Assembly: GCA_943370025.1 (NCBI GenBank) | Contig: CALRPI020000022.1 | Span: forward strand, 1 to 64,000 | DNA from: JAAUUE01 sp943370025 | GTDB lineage: Bacteria > Cyanobacteriota > Cyanobacteriia > Cyanobacteriales > JAAUUE01 | Direction of reading: 5' to 3' | DNA length: 64,000 bases | Shown here: one piece after another, positions 1 to 8,778 of the stretch | How positions within the stretch are numbered: position 1 is the first letter of the stretch | How the letters are laid out: each line of letters opens with the position of its first letter | Notes under the pieces: model-generated | Seen by the model: only the letters and a program-made list of their open reading frames with translations | Database searches by the model: none | Told to the model about the DNA's origin: nothing | Program-made: the position numbers and the translations under genes

Positions 1-87
1 CGCCATCTGCTCGAAGGTGGTGCGATGAACACCGCATCTGCGTTTGAAAGCACTAGACTTGAAGAGTTTGAGTTGTTCGTAGGTCAT
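1..87 (-). CDS. Transposase N-terminus, cut by window edge
   Basis: An open frame of 29 codons runs off the left edge, starting at an ATG at 85-87. A strong ribosome binding site (AAGGAGG, complement of 96-102) lies upstream. The peptide begins MTYEQLKLFKSSAFKRRCGV and resembles the helix-turn-helix N-terminus of IS5-type DDE transposases common in cyanobacteria. Only the start is visible, so the element cannot be named and its integrity is unknown. The match is from recall of the family, not a search. Confidence 0.55.
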   Translation of the reverse strand, partial: MTYEQLKLFKSSAFKRRCGVHRTTFEQMA

Positions 88-323
88 GATTGGTTCCTCC
101 TTGACCTAGTTTTACACATCTTTTATCTATTCACGCAAGAGGTCTACTATAAATATTGAAAGCCCTATCAATGTTGGGTTTGAGAGTGGGCTGAGGGTCG
201 TCGAAGCCCACTCTCAAGCTGCTGTAATGTTTCCAGTTCTAATGGATACTAAGAAGTTCCTAGAGGGGTTTGGATGTTGCAAGTATCGAAAGTTATTATG
301 CTGAGGATAACCGTTACCAATGT
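88..323. other. Intergenic region between IS edge and metH
   Basis: No convincing coding frame is seen here. The stretch holds the ribosome binding site of the transposase fragment and one copy of a dispersed hairpin repeat at 150-228. The end of the insertion sequence probably lies in this interval, but no terminal inverted repeat can be identified because the other end is outside the window. Confidence 0.5.
150..228. repeat. Dispersed TTTGAGAGTGG hairpin repeat, copy 1
   Basis: The sequence ATATTGAAAGCCCTATCAAT is followed by a hairpin whose arms are GTTTGAGAGTGGGC and GCCCACTCTCAAG, then GCTGCTGTAAT. The same order of segments recurs at 59196-59290 and, inverted, at 15224-15320. The hairpin part alone recurs at 27343-27400 and 10445-10478. 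The loop here is GAGGGTCGTCGAA-like, a variant of a cyanobacterial short motif (GAGCGGAGTCGAAG). Confidence 0.75.
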
Positions 324-3300
324 TTAAGCGCTGAAGTACTTCGCCGTCGGATGGTAGGTGATGATTGCCGTGGTGGATTGTTCGGGGTAGAGTTGTTCGC
401 TTTCATCCATAGAGATATGCAGGCGATCGCTCCCCAGCAGTTCTAGTAATTTGTACTGATCTTGCATATTTGGGCAGGCGGGATAGCCAAAACTATAGCG
501 AGAACCGGGGTAGCGTTGTGCCAAAATATCTCGGAGGTTATCAGGTTCCTGCTCCCCAAAGCCCAACTCTCGGCGAATCCGGGCATGGAGCCATTCGGCG
601 ATCGCCTCCGCCGTCTGCACCGCCAACCCGTGGAAGTAGAGATAATCGGTGTATTGATTGCTATCAAACAATTCCTTGGCAAACTGGGTGGCAATCTCCC
701 CCACCGTCACCGCCTGCATCGGGAACACATCCATCACCCCTAAATCCTTGGGGGCAAAGAAGTCGGCAATGCAAAGACGGCGCAAAGATTTCTGGCGGGG
801 AAACTCAAAGGTAGCAACTAATTGACTATGATCCTCTGGGTTGTAGAGATACAAAGAATTACCTTCAGCATTGCAAGGAAAATAGCCATAAACCGCTTGG
901 GGATGGAGCAGATTTTCTTTGACAATTCGTTCTTTCCATTGATCGAGGATCGGATAAACCTTGGCTTGCAAAAATTCATCGTACTCTGACCTAGATTGCT
1001 CTTGGGGTTTGCGGAATTGCCACTGCCCAGCCACTAGAGCTTGAAGGTCTAAATAGTTAAATAATTCCTCTAGAGGAATATCTGTAGGTTGCAGAACTTG
1101 AGTTCCCCAGAAGGGTGGCTTAGGGCGAAGAACATCGATCGCAACAGCCTCCGATCGTCGGGTATCCACTTCTATTGCTGTAGCAGTTTCCTTAGCTTTA
1201 CTGTTAGTTTCTTCGGCAACTTCCGGCACTAAAAGTTCCACCCCTTGGTCTCCGGGAAATCCTTGTAAATCATCCCATTCTCCAGCATTTTTAGCTGGCA
1301 TAAGTTTATCCATAAAATGTAGATCGGCAAAGGCATCTTTGCCGTAGATCACCTTGCCTTTGTAGGTTTTTTGGCAATCATCATAGACAAATTTAGGAGT
1401 CAGGGCTGCCCCGCCTAAAATTACTGGCACGGTAATTCCTTTCTGATTAAATACCTCCAGATTTTCCTTCATGAAAGCTGTAGATTTCACCAACAATCCA
1501 CTCATGGCAATACAATCTGCCCCGTGTTCAGTATAGGCATCAATAATATTATCTACCGGTTGTTTAATTCCTAAATTAATAACTTTATAGCCATTATTAG
1601 ACAGAATAATATCCACCAGATTTTTGCCAATGTCATGGACATCGCCCTTGACGGTGGCAATAATAAATGTCCCCTTGGCATTATTTCCTGCCTCCTTTTT
1701 TTCCATAAAAGGTTCCAAGAAAGCCACGGCAGATTTCATGGTTTCTGCCGATTGCAATACAAAAGGTAATTGCATCTGTCCCGAACCGAATAATTCCCCA
1801 ACAACTTTCATCCCATCCAACAAGAAAGTATTCACAATCTGGAGAGGTGGATATTTTTCTAGGGCTTTTTTTAGCTGGTCTTCTAAACCAATTCTTTCCC
1901 CGTCAATAATGTGTTGCTTGAGCCTTTCTTCGACGGGCAAATTATCATTAACTTCTTGGGTATTCTTGGTGGTTTTACCCATGAATAGAGTGGTTAATTC
2001 TCCCAAGGGATCGTAGGTGCAAATATCTCCTTGAAATTCCCGACGATCGTAGATCAGCTTTTGACAGATTTCTTGGTATTCCGGTTCGATTTTTGCTAGG
2101 GGCAGAATCTTACTGGCACTGACGATCGCTCCATCCAAACCCACCTGCATTGCCTCATGGAGAAACATGGAGTTGAGAACTACACGAGCAGCGGGATTCA
2201 AGCCGAAGGAAATATTAGAAACCCCCAGCATAATATGACAATCCGGTAAGTTTTCCCGGATCATTTTGATGGATTCGATCGTCGCCTTGCCATTCTCCCG
2301 ATCTTCCTCAATCCCGGTGGAGACAGGCAGGGCAAGGGTATCAAAGAAAATTTCTGTCGGGGGAATGCCAAACTCCACTGCCTGTCGGTAGGCACGCTGG
2401 GCGATCGCAAACTTGCGATCGGCAGTCCGTGCCATGCCCTCTTCATCGATCGTCCCAATCACCACCCCGGCTCCATACTTTTTGGCGAGGGACAACACTT
2501 TCAAGAATCTCGGCTCCCCATCTTCGTAGTTGGTGGAATTAAGAATACACTTACCCCCAGCCACCTTCAGACCCGCTTCCATTTTTTCCCACTCGGTGGA
2601 ATCCAGCATCAGGGGCAGGGTAATGTTGGTGACAAGACGAGAAACCAACTCCCGCATATCTTTCTCGCCATCCCTGCCCACATAATCCACGTTCACATCC
2701 AGAATATGCGCCCCTTCCTTCACCTGTGCCTTTGCCAGTGCCACTAAACCATCCCAATCTTCAGCATTGAGTAAATCTCGACACTTCTTGGAACCACTGG
2801 CATTCAGCCGTTCCCCCACAATGAGGAAGGAATTATCTTGGGTGTAGGGTTGGGCAGAATAGATGGAAGCGGCGGCGGGTTCAAAGTGATAATCCCGTGG
2901 TTTGGGTTTCAGGATCGCTCCAATCGCTGCCAGTTCCTTGATATGTTCAGGACGAGTACCACAGCAGCCGCCGATAACTTGGACTCCCCAATCTTCCACA
3001 AAGCGTTGCAGAGCTATGCGTAATTCCATCGGCGTGAGTTTGTAATGGGCATGACCGCCAATATTCTCCGGCAGTCCCGCATTGGGAACACAGGAAACCA
3101 CGAAGGGGGAATGCTCACAGAGATATTTGATATGTTCCGCCATCCGATCGGGTCCGGTGGCGCAGTTCAAGCCGAGAATATCAATGGGGTAGCGCTCCAG
3201 AATCGTTAAAGCCGCCCCAATCTCGGAACCAATCAGCATGGTTCCTTGAATTTCCATCGTCACCGACACCATCAAAGGTTTGCGATCGCCCTTTTCCTGA

Positions 3301-3845
3301 AATACCTGTTCAATCCCATTCAGAGCCGCCTTAATCTGCAAGACATCCTGACAGGTTTCCACAATAAACAAATCTACCCCACCATCGTACAAACCCCGTG
3401 CCTGCTCTGCAAAGCCCGCTTCCATGGTGTCGTAGTCGATGTGTCCCAAGGTGGGCAATTTCGTGCCTGGTCCGATCGATCCGGCGACAAATCTGGGCTT
3501 GGCGGGGTCAGTAAATTCTGCGGTAACACTTTTTGCCAACTCTGCCGCAGTTTTATTCAGGTAATAGGACTGATCTGCCAAATCATACTCCGCCAAAACT
3601 AGGGGGGTACAGCCAAAGGTATCGGTCTCGATCACGTCTGCCCCCGCCAGCAAAAAGTCCCGGTGTACCTTCGCCACCGCCTCTGGCTTGGTATGCACCA
3701 AATATTCATTACAGCCCTCATACTCCGCTCCCCCAAAATCTTCTGCTGTCAAGTTTTGGCTCTGCAAGTTAGTTCCCATCGCTCCATCAAAAACAATCAC
3801 GGGGCGATCGGGACTATGGAGATGGGAGAGGAAGGGACTCTTCAT
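324..3845 (-). CDS. metH: Cobalamin-dependent methionine synthase
   Basis: Transfers a methyl group from methyltetrahydrofolate to homocysteine through cobalamin, making methionine in the cytosol. All domains are present in 1173 residues, close to the usual length. The homocysteine domain (about 1-320) has zinc-ligand cysteines at 228 (NCATGP) and in GGCCGT (292-297). The pterin-binding domain is about 340-600, followed by the helical cap (about 640-720). The cobalamin domain has DVHDIG at 735-740, where His737 is the lower axial ligand. The C-terminal SAM-binding reactivation domain contains RYPGSRYSFGYPACPN. The ATG at 3843-3845 is the only start that leaves the first domain whole. No cobalamin riboswitch is seen in the 140 bases upstream. 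It stands alone, with no co-oriented metabolic neighbour. Confidence 0.97.
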   Translation of the reverse strand: MKSPFLSHLHSPDRPVIVFDGAMGTNLQSQNLTAEDFGGAEYEGCNEYLVHTKPEAVAKVHRDFLLAGADVIETDTFGCTPLVLAEYDLADQSYYLNKTAAELAKSVTAEFTDPAKPRFVAGSIGPGTKLPTLGHIDYDTMEAGFAEQARGLYDGGVDLFIVETCQDVLQIKAALNGIEQVFQEKGDRKPLMVSVTMEIQGTMLIGSEIGAALTILERYPIDILGLNCATGPDRMAEHIKYLCEHSPFVVSCVPNAGLPENIGGHAHYKLTPMELRIALQRFVEDWGVQVIGGCCGTRPEHIKELAAIGAILKPKPRDYHFEPAAASIYSAQPYTQDNSFLIVGERLNASGSKKCRDLLNAEDWDGLVALAKAQVKEGAHILDVNVDYVGRDGEKDMRELVSRLVTNITLPLMLDSTEWEKMEAGLKVAGGKCILNSTNYEDGEPRFLKVLSLAKKYGAGVVIGTIDEEGMARTADRKFAIAQRAYRQAVEFGIPPTEIFFDTLALPVSTGIEEDRENGKATIESIKMIRENLPDCHIMLGVSNISFGLNPAARVVLNSMFLHEAMQVGLDGAIVSASKILPLAKIEPEYQEICQKLIYDRREFQGDICTYDPLGELTTLFMGKTTKNTQEVNDNLPVEERLKQHIIDGERIGLEDQLKKALEKYPPLQIVNTFLLDGMKVVGELFGSGQMQLPFVLQSAETMKSAVAFLEPFMEKKEAGNNAKGTFIIATVKGDVHDIGKNLVDIILSNNGYKVINLGIKQPVDNIIDAYTEHGADCIAMSGLLVKSTAFMKENLEVFNQKGITVPVILGGAALTPKFVYDDCQKTYKGKVIYGKDAFADLHFMDKLMPAKNAGEWDDLQGFPGDQGVELLVPEVAEETNSKAKETATAIEVDTRRSEAVAIDVLRPKPPFWGTQVLQPTDIPLEELFNYLDLQALVAGQWQFRKPQEQSRSEYDEFLQAKVYPILDQWKERIVKENLLHPQAVYGYFPCNAEGNSLYLYNPEDHSQLVATFEFPRQKSLRRLCIADFFAPKDLGVMDVFPMQAVTVGEIATQFAKELFDSNQYTDYLYFHGLAVQTAEAIAEWLHARIRRELGFGEQEPDNLRDILAQRYPGSRYSFGYPACPNMQDQYKLLELLGSDRLHISMDESEQLYPEQSTTAIITYHPTAKYFSA

Positions 3846-3987
3846 AAGGCTTAAGATTTAAGTTCAATAATTCAATAGAACGGGCTGTAATACCTAGCTT
3901 ACCTTAGTTCTAGATTGCTGACAATGAAGTGACTTTTGCAAAGAGATCTGAAGTTTAGACTAAATTAAAAAAGATGGAAGCGATCTC

Positions 3988-4052
3988 AAAAGTCGGGAAT
4001 CTAGCCCAAATCTCTTTGTCAACCCCAAAACCCCGCCAGATTACCGACTTTT
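3988..4052. repeat. AAAAGTCGGGAATCT inverted-repeat element, copy 1
   Basis: A 65-base element bounded by AAAAGTCGGGAATCT and a slightly altered inverse (AGATTACCGACTTTT), with inner text TAGCCCAAATCTC. The same ends and inner text occur at 8834-8898 and 39072-39138. The right edge is followed by CCTCT in all three copies. It looks like a small non-autonomous palindromic element. It sits in the spacer upstream of metH, directly next to a truncated toxin gene. Confidence 0.8.
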
Positions 4053-4059
4053 CCTCTTC

Positions 4060-4254
4060 ATGGCATCGATAGTTCCCTCTAGCCAAAACTCATCTGAAAG
4101 GGTGGAACAGGAAGCGATCGCCTTTCGGCTTACCTCTAGGGTGAAGTTACCAGATGCGATTATTGCGGCAACTGCTAGAGTATATAATTTAAGTTTGTTG
4201 ACGCTCGATCGACAATTACATACCAAGTTTACGGCTTACATGACCGATGGGTAA
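4060..4254 (+). pseudogene. Remnant of a VapC-type PIN-domain toxin
   Basis: The 64-codon frame encodes RLTSRVKLPDAIIAATARVY followed by NLSLLTLDRQLHTKF. This is the C-terminal half of a PIN-domain ribonuclease: the DAIIAATA helix carries a conserved acidic residue, and the T-x-D region follows. The N-terminal half with the first catalytic aspartate is missing and no antitoxin gene is adjacent. The left boundary of the similarity lies just after a 65-base palindromic element (3988-4052), which suggests a break or rearrangement there. It is very likely inactive. The ATG at 4060 is only the first in frame. Confidence 0.7.
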
Positions 4255-4339
4255 TCTATGCCCCCTATCGATCGCTTTACAAATGCTCTACCCCTAAAAT
4301 GAACTAGGATTGCAAGAAGATTTGATAACTGCTAACTGA

Positions 4340-4479
4340 TATAGCAATCCTAAATCATTTGCAAATCATTTTAGTACTTATGATCTAATGATGGCAATGA
4401 CTCTATCTTTTATGCTTCAATGGTTTGAGACAAAAAACAAAGGTACTACTAATCTAGCAAATCAAATAGGATTGCTATA
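4340..4479. mobile_element. MITE-like element with TATAGCAATCCTAAAT ends
   Basis: The 140-base segment begins TATAGCAATCCTAAATCA and ends AATAGGATTGCTATA, forming terminal inverted repeats with TA at both outer edges. Related ends occur at 14246-14345, 14344-14437 and 25781-25874. TA-flanked small elements of this kind are typical of MITEs moved by IS630/Tc1-type transposases; that assignment is inference. This copy lacks the strong internal hairpin of the others. It is flanked on both sides by short CTGATAA tandem repeats. Confidence 0.65.
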
Positions 4480-4507
4480 ACTGATAACTGATAACTGATA
4501 ACTGATT
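4480..4507. repeat. CTGATAA heptamer tandem repeat
   Basis: About four copies of the heptamer CTGATAA (or phase variants) in a row, immediately after the MITE-like element and reaching the stop codon of the STAND gene. Similar heptamers lie just left of the element (4323-4340) and at 55605-55634. These resemble the short tandemly repeated repetitive sequences known from filamentous cyanobacteria. Confidence 0.7.
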
Positions 4508-7500
4508 ACCTGCTAATACCGTCGCACAAGTGCCTATCTTCTTCACTAACTTTTGGATTATTCTGCAAATAACCAGCTACCCAATCACAATTATCTCGTA
4601 TTAAAAAATCTATATTAAATATAGATTCCAAGTCTGGAAGATTCCACAGTTTGATGGTATTGTCAAAACTGCCAGTTGCCAAGGTTTTGCCGTCAGGGCT
4701 AAGACTCACACTAAAGACAAAGTCAGTATGTCCAGAGAGGGTGCGGAGTTCCTTTCTTGTCTCTACATTCCACAACTTGATAGTCCTGTCTCCACTACCA
4801 GTTGCCAAGGTTTTGCTATCAGGGCTAAAACTCACGCTATAGACAGCTCGAGTATGCCCGGAGAGGGTGTAGATTTCCTTTCCTTCTACATTCCACAGTT
4901 TGATTGTCTTATCCCAACTACCAGTTACCAAGGTTTTGCTGTCAGAGCTAAAACTCACACTTGAGATAGATTCACTATGCCCGGAGAGAGTCCGAATTTC
5001 CTTTCCTGTTTCCACATTCCACAGTTTGATGGACTTGTCTTTACTGCCAGTCGCCAACGTCTTGCCATCAGGGCTAAAGCTCACGCTCAAAACAGAGTTA
5101 GTATGCCCGGAGAGAGTCCGAATTTCCTTTCCTGTTTCTACATTCCACAGTTTTATAGACTTGTCTTCACTGCCGGTCGCCAAGGTCTTGCCGTCAGGGC
5201 TAAAACTTACACTTATGACAGACTCAGTATGACCGGGAAGGGTGCGGAGTTTTTTCCCCGTCTCTACATTCCACAGTTTGATGCTATTGTCTCCACTGCC
5301 GGTTGCTAAAGTCTTGCCGTCAGGGCTAAAACTCACGCTCCAGACCTGGTTAGTATGCCCGGAGAGGGTACAGATTTCTTTTCCTGTCTTTACATTCCAC
5401 AGTTTGATGGTCTTATCATAACTGCCGGTTGCCAAGGTCTTGCCGTCAGGGCTAAAACTCACGCTCTCTACAGGGTCAGTATGCCCAAAGAGGGTGCGAA
5501 GTTTCTTTCTTGTCTCTATATTCCACAGTTTGATGGTTTTGTCTTTACTGCCGGTCGCCAAGGTCTTGCCGTCAGGGCTAAAACTCACGCTCCAGACCTG
5601 GTTAGTATGCCCGGAGAGGGTACGGAGTTCCTTTCCTGTTTCTACATTCCACAGTTTTATAGTCTTATCGTAACTGCCGGTCGCCAAAGTCTTACCGTCA
5701 GGACTAAAACTAACGCTTGTGACATAATTAGTATGCCCAGAGAGGGTGCGGATTTCCTTTCTTGTCTCTACATTCCACAGTTTGATGGTTTTGTCTTTAC
5801 TGCTGGTCGCCAAGGTCTTGCCATCAGGGCTAAAACTTACACTCCAGACAGATTTAGTATGCCCGGAGAGGGTGCGGATTTCCTTTCCTGTCTCCACATT
5901 CCACAGTTTGATGGTTTTGTCATCACTAGCAGAAGCAAAGGTCTTACCGTTGGGGCTAAAACTTACGCTATTGACATAGTCAGTATGCCCGGAGAGGGTG
6001 CGGATTTCCTTTCCTGTCTCTACATTCCACAGTTTGATATTCCTGTCTCCACTGCCGGTCGCCAATATCTTGCTGTCAGGGCTAAAACTCACGCTCAAAA
6101 CAGATTCAGTATGCCCGGAGAGGGTACGAATTTCCTTTCCTGTCTCTATATTCCATAGTTTAATAGTCTTGTCTCTACTACTAGTCACTAATATCTTGCC
6201 ATCAGGGCTAAAATTTACGCTATTGACATAGTCAGTATGCCCAGAGAGGGTACGGATTTCCTTTCCTGTCTCTACATTCCACAGTTTGATATTCCTGTCT
6301 CCACTGCCGGTTACCAATATCTTGCTGTCAGGGCTAAAACTCACACTCAAAACAGAGCTAGTATGCCCTACTAATCGGTTGTATTCTATTCCTTGAAAAC
6401 TAACTATCTGCAAGGCATTCAAAACCTCTGGGTTATTGGTATGTTGGTTTTGTAAGATTTTTCCTGCCTTGATCGCTTGAATGAAAGCCTCTAATTCTTT
6501 ATGTTCGTTGAATAGAGATAAGGAATATCGCCCCAAGGATTCTGCTTGATTTAGTTCCGCCTGGTTCTTCTGACTCCACGCCATCAACCCCAACCCACTG
6601 CTAACCACCACCGCCACCAGAGAACCCGCCGCAATTCTCCAAGCAGTTCTGATTTCCCGTTTCCTCCGGGCTGCCTCAGCTTGCCCAATACGTTCCTTCT
6701 CTTGAATACTCTCCTCAATAAACTCCAGTACATCCCTCAAATCCTCTGGGCGTTCCCGCAACTTTTCCTCCACCTCCACCAGCACTGCCCCCCGTAACAA
6801 CGAACCCGCATCCTTACTTGTGGCTTCCCATTGCCCCTTCGCCGCCCGTAGCCGCTCCTGCCAAGCCCGAAACACCCTATCCTTATCCATCCAGCCCCGC
6901 AAAACTCCCCAATGGCGAATCAGCGCCTCATGGACTACCTCCACCGTTTCCTGATCCTGAAGATTCCGACTAGTCACCACCAACCGTGCATCCGCCAACT
7001 GCCTCACCAACCCCCAGCTTTCCTCCCCCAACTCCCCCTTCATGGCGATCCGCCGCGTATCCTCCGCCCCCTCCCCCGGACGCACCAACTGCACAAAAAT
7101 CCGTCGAACTTGCTCCTGCTCCTCAGCGCTCAAATTGTTATATTTCTCATTCGCATACTTAGCCAACGCCCCCTCTACTCGACCAATATCTTCATAAGCC
7201 TTGTGAGTTAACTGCTTCCCAGTCCGTTGCTTCCACAACTCCGTCAAAGCAAACTCCAGCAAAGGCAAATTTCCCGGCTGATCCGCCACATCCCTCAGAA
7301 TCCGCTCCACCAACCCCGCCTCAAAACCCACCTCCAACTTAGCCGCTGGTGCTGCAATTACCTCAGTTAGTTCCTCTTGATTCATTGACCTAATCTTGAT
7401 ATCTACACTCCGCAACACATCCGCAAACCGAGGATAAGCAAGGGCATTCCCCAAGAAATCTGCCCGCATCGTTGTCACCAAAACCGTAGACGGTAGAGCT

Positions 7501-8159
7501 AGAGAAGTTTGAGTTTCTAAACCATTTAATAAACAATCCAGAAACCTCCGGCGAGTTTCCTCATCCACAAGAGTATAAATTTCCTCAAATTGATCAGCAA
7601 TCAACAACACCCGATGATTAGGATTATTTCGCCGAATCTTCCCCAAAACATCCACCAGCGAAACATCCCCATTTTTTAGGTACGCCCTTAGCTTTTTCCC
7701 TTGGGCAATTTGATCCGTTTGATCTAAGCCGGGAGTATAAAGAGGTACTAGCGCTTGAGCAAGGTTATGGAAAGGGTCAGCTCCCGGACGAAAATGCGTA
7801 AACTGCCAATGCCCCTCCTGTTGTAATCTCGGCACTAAACCAGCCAAAACCACTGAAGATTTCCCACTGCCAGAAGCCCCCAGCACCGGAATAAAATTCC
7901 GGGTTTTAGTCGCCTCATAAAGCTCATCAATAAATACATCCCGCCCAAAGAAAAACTCCGCATCCTGAGGACCAAAATGCAACAAACCCCGATAAGGACA
8001 AGGGAGATTTTCCCTATCCTCAGCATTCACCGGATCAGCAGGCTTTACCTCTTCCCGATAGTAATAGTTATAGATAGTAACAGTGGCATTGCCCGTAGCG
8101 GAGGTGGCTGCAATCTCCGCCCCTGTAATCTTCTGGTTGATCTCACTTTCCTCAGCCAT
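4506..8159 (-). CDS. STAND NTPase with 14 WD40 repeats and N-terminal amyloid-like motif
   Basis: A 1217-residue NLR-like sensor. Residues 7-31 (INQKITGAEIAATSATGNAT and onward) form a short motif shared with the C-terminus of the neighbouring upstream gene. The novel STAND NTPase domain follows: CPYRGL at 54-59, Walker A GASGSGKS at 94-101, Walker B LLIADQFEE at 185-193. A transmembrane helix lies at about 507-528, preceded by a charged helical stretch (about 465-505). Fourteen WD40 blades fill about 598-1185, enough for two seven-bladed propellers. In the STAND family, the repeats sense a trigger and the NTPase oligomerises to activate an effector. There is no enzymatic effector domain in this chain, so output is expected through a partner, most likely the small protein at 8374-8778. 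The partner is on the same strand 214 bases upstream. The trigger is unknown. Confidence 0.9.
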   Translation of the reverse strand: MAEESEINQKITGAEIAATSATGNATVTIYNYYYREEVKPADPVNAEDRENLPCPYRGLLHFGPQDAEFFFGRDVFIDELYEATKTRNFIPVLGASGSGKSSVVLAGLVPRLQQEGHWQFTHFRPGADPFHNLAQALVPLYTPGLDQTDQIAQGKKLRAYLKNGDVSLVDVLGKIRRNNPNHRVLLIADQFEEIYTLVDEETRRRFLDCLLNGLETQTSLALPSTVLVTTMRADFLGNALAYPRFADVLRSVDIKIRSMNQEELTEVIAAPAAKLEVGFEAGLVERILRDVADQPGNLPLLEFALTELWKQRTGKQLTHKAYEDIGRVEGALAKYANEKYNNLSAEEQEQVRRIFVQLVRPGEGAEDTRRIAMKGELGEESWGLVRQLADARLVVTSRNLQDQETVEVVHEALIRHWGVLRGWMDKDRVFRAWQERLRAAKGQWEATSKDAGSLLRGAVLVEVEEKLRERPEDLRDVLEFIEESIQEKERIGQAEAARRKREIRTAWRIAAGSLVAVVVSSGLGLMAWSQKNQAELNQAESLGRYSLSLFNEHKELEAFIQAIKAGKILQNQHTNNPEVLNALQIVSFQGIEYNRLVGHTSSVLSVSFSPDSKILVTGSGDRNIKLWNVETGKEIRTLSGHTDYVNSVNFSPDGKILVTSSRDKTIKLWNIETGKEIRTLSGHTESVLSVSFSPDSKILATGSGDRNIKLWNVETGKEIRTLSGHTDYVNSVSFSPNGKTFASASDDKTIKLWNVETGKEIRTLSGHTKSVWSVSFSPDGKTLATSSKDKTIKLWNVETRKEIRTLSGHTNYVTSVSFSPDGKTLATGSYDKTIKLWNVETGKELRTLSGHTNQVWSVSFSPDGKTLATGSKDKTIKLWNIETRKKLRTLFGHTDPVESVSFSPDGKTLATGSYDKTIKLWNVKTGKEICTLSGHTNQVWSVSFSPDGKTLATGSGDNSIKLWNVETGKKLRTLPGHTESVISVSFSPDGKTLATGSEDKSIKLWNVETGKEIRTLSGHTNSVLSVSFSPDGKTLATGSKDKSIKLWNVETGKEIRTLSGHSESISSVSFSSDSKTLVTGSWDKTIKLWNVEGKEIYTLSGHTRAVYSVSFSPDSKTLATGSGDRTIKLWNVETRKELRTLSGHTDFVFSVSLSPDGKTLATGSFDNTIKLWNLPDLESIFNIDFLIRDNCDWVAGYLQNNPKVSEEDRHLCDGISR
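4605..6368 (-). repeat. Fourteen tandem WD40 units, about 126 bases each
   Basis: Fourteen consecutive 42-codon units, each reading GHT..V.SVSFSPDGKTLATGS.DKTIKLWNVETGKE..TLS. The DNA is also highly similar between units, for example the repeated complement of TTCCACAGTTTGATGGT and GTCAGGGCTAAAACTCACGCT. The most uniform blades are numbers 5 to 11. The near identity makes the array prone to unequal recombination and to assembly collapse. Confidence 0.92.
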
Positions 8160-8246
8160 GAAACCCCCTAATTAAACTAATCTGAGTCAATAAATCTCTT
8201 CCACAAATAAATTCCTATGGATACCAAACTCTTTATGACTATTCCC

Positions 8247-8355
8247 AGTCCGCGCAGGCGGACTTTGTTCTCCTAGCTGCGATTTTAATCGCCGGGTTTC
8301 TAGTTAGAGGCGGTTGAAACCGCGTCTACAAGAGCGAAGTCCGCCTGCGCGGACT
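8247..8355. mobile_element. Palindrome-ended element between the STAND gene and its partner
   Basis: A 109-base segment bounded by perfect inverted repeats of 19 bases (AGTCCGCGCAGGCGGACTT on the left, its complement on the right). An inner GAAACCGCGTCTACAAGAGCG is characteristic of small repeated elements in many cyanobacterial genomes. It lies in the 214-base gap between two genes that otherwise look co-transcribed, so it may have inserted into the transcript leader of the STAND gene. Confidence 0.75.
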
Positions 8356-8373
8356 AAAAGTAGAAATTTATTG

Positions 8374-8778
8374 TCAAGTCTCTTTAGATGTGTCATGCTC
8401 AGTGATGCCGCTGATACTAGCATTCCCTGAACCAGAGGTAGCAGCATATTTAACATTACTAATATTTTGGTTAATGATCTGCTGACCACCGGGCTGAGCT
8501 TTGAGCTTATCGAGTAAATCTTGAGCTAATCGAATAACTTCACTATCTCGATCGATCGCCGCCTCAGCCAATTTCTTTTTCAGAGGAGCCTCGTAGGTTT
8601 CTGGATCCGTTGCGTGTTCTTCCAACACCATCTCCGCCTTGGGTTCCCCAGCAAACCTTTTCTTGATCAAACCTTTCAAACCCTGATAGGCATCCTTAAC
8701 CGCAGTCCCCGCAGTTTCCTTCGTAGCTGCGATCGCCCCCGCCGCCAAAGCCGCAATAACCAGAGAAATAGGATCCAT
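8374..8778 (-). CDS. Small helical putative effector carrying the motif shared with the STAND protein
   Basis: The preferred start is the ATG at 8776-8778, preceded by TGAGGATAA; an ATG 24 bases further upstream has no ribosome binding site. The 134-residue product begins MDPISLVIAALAAGAIAA, a hydrophobic helix, then an amphipathic helical region to about residue 95. It ends with INQNISNVKYAATSGSGNAS (102-121). That tail aligns with the N-terminus of the STAND protein: INQ, then AATS, then GNA at matching spacing. Small helical cell-death domains with a C-terminal amyloid motif next to an NLR gene carrying the same motif are known in bacteria (described as Bell domains with BASS motifs). I infer this role from arrangement and motif; no search was run. 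It might permeabilise membranes when nucleated by the STAND oligomer. Confidence 0.7.
   Translation of the reverse strand: MDPISLVIAALAAGAIAATKETAGTAVKDAYQGLKGLIKKRFAGEPKAEMVLEEHATDPETYEAPLKKKLAEAAIDRDSEVIRLAQDLLDKLKAQPGGQQIINQNISNVKYAATSGSGNASISGITEHDTSKET

Noticed and set aside
3846..3990. Possible cobalamin or SAM riboswitch upstream of metH
   Set aside because: No B12-box-like sequence and no room for a full aptamer were seen; the leader is short and AT-rich.
4651..6231. Several plus-strand open frames of 60-270 codons opposite the WD40 array
   Set aside because: They are the complement of the WD40 repeats, share the same periodicity, lack ribosome binding sites and encode only repetitive peptides.
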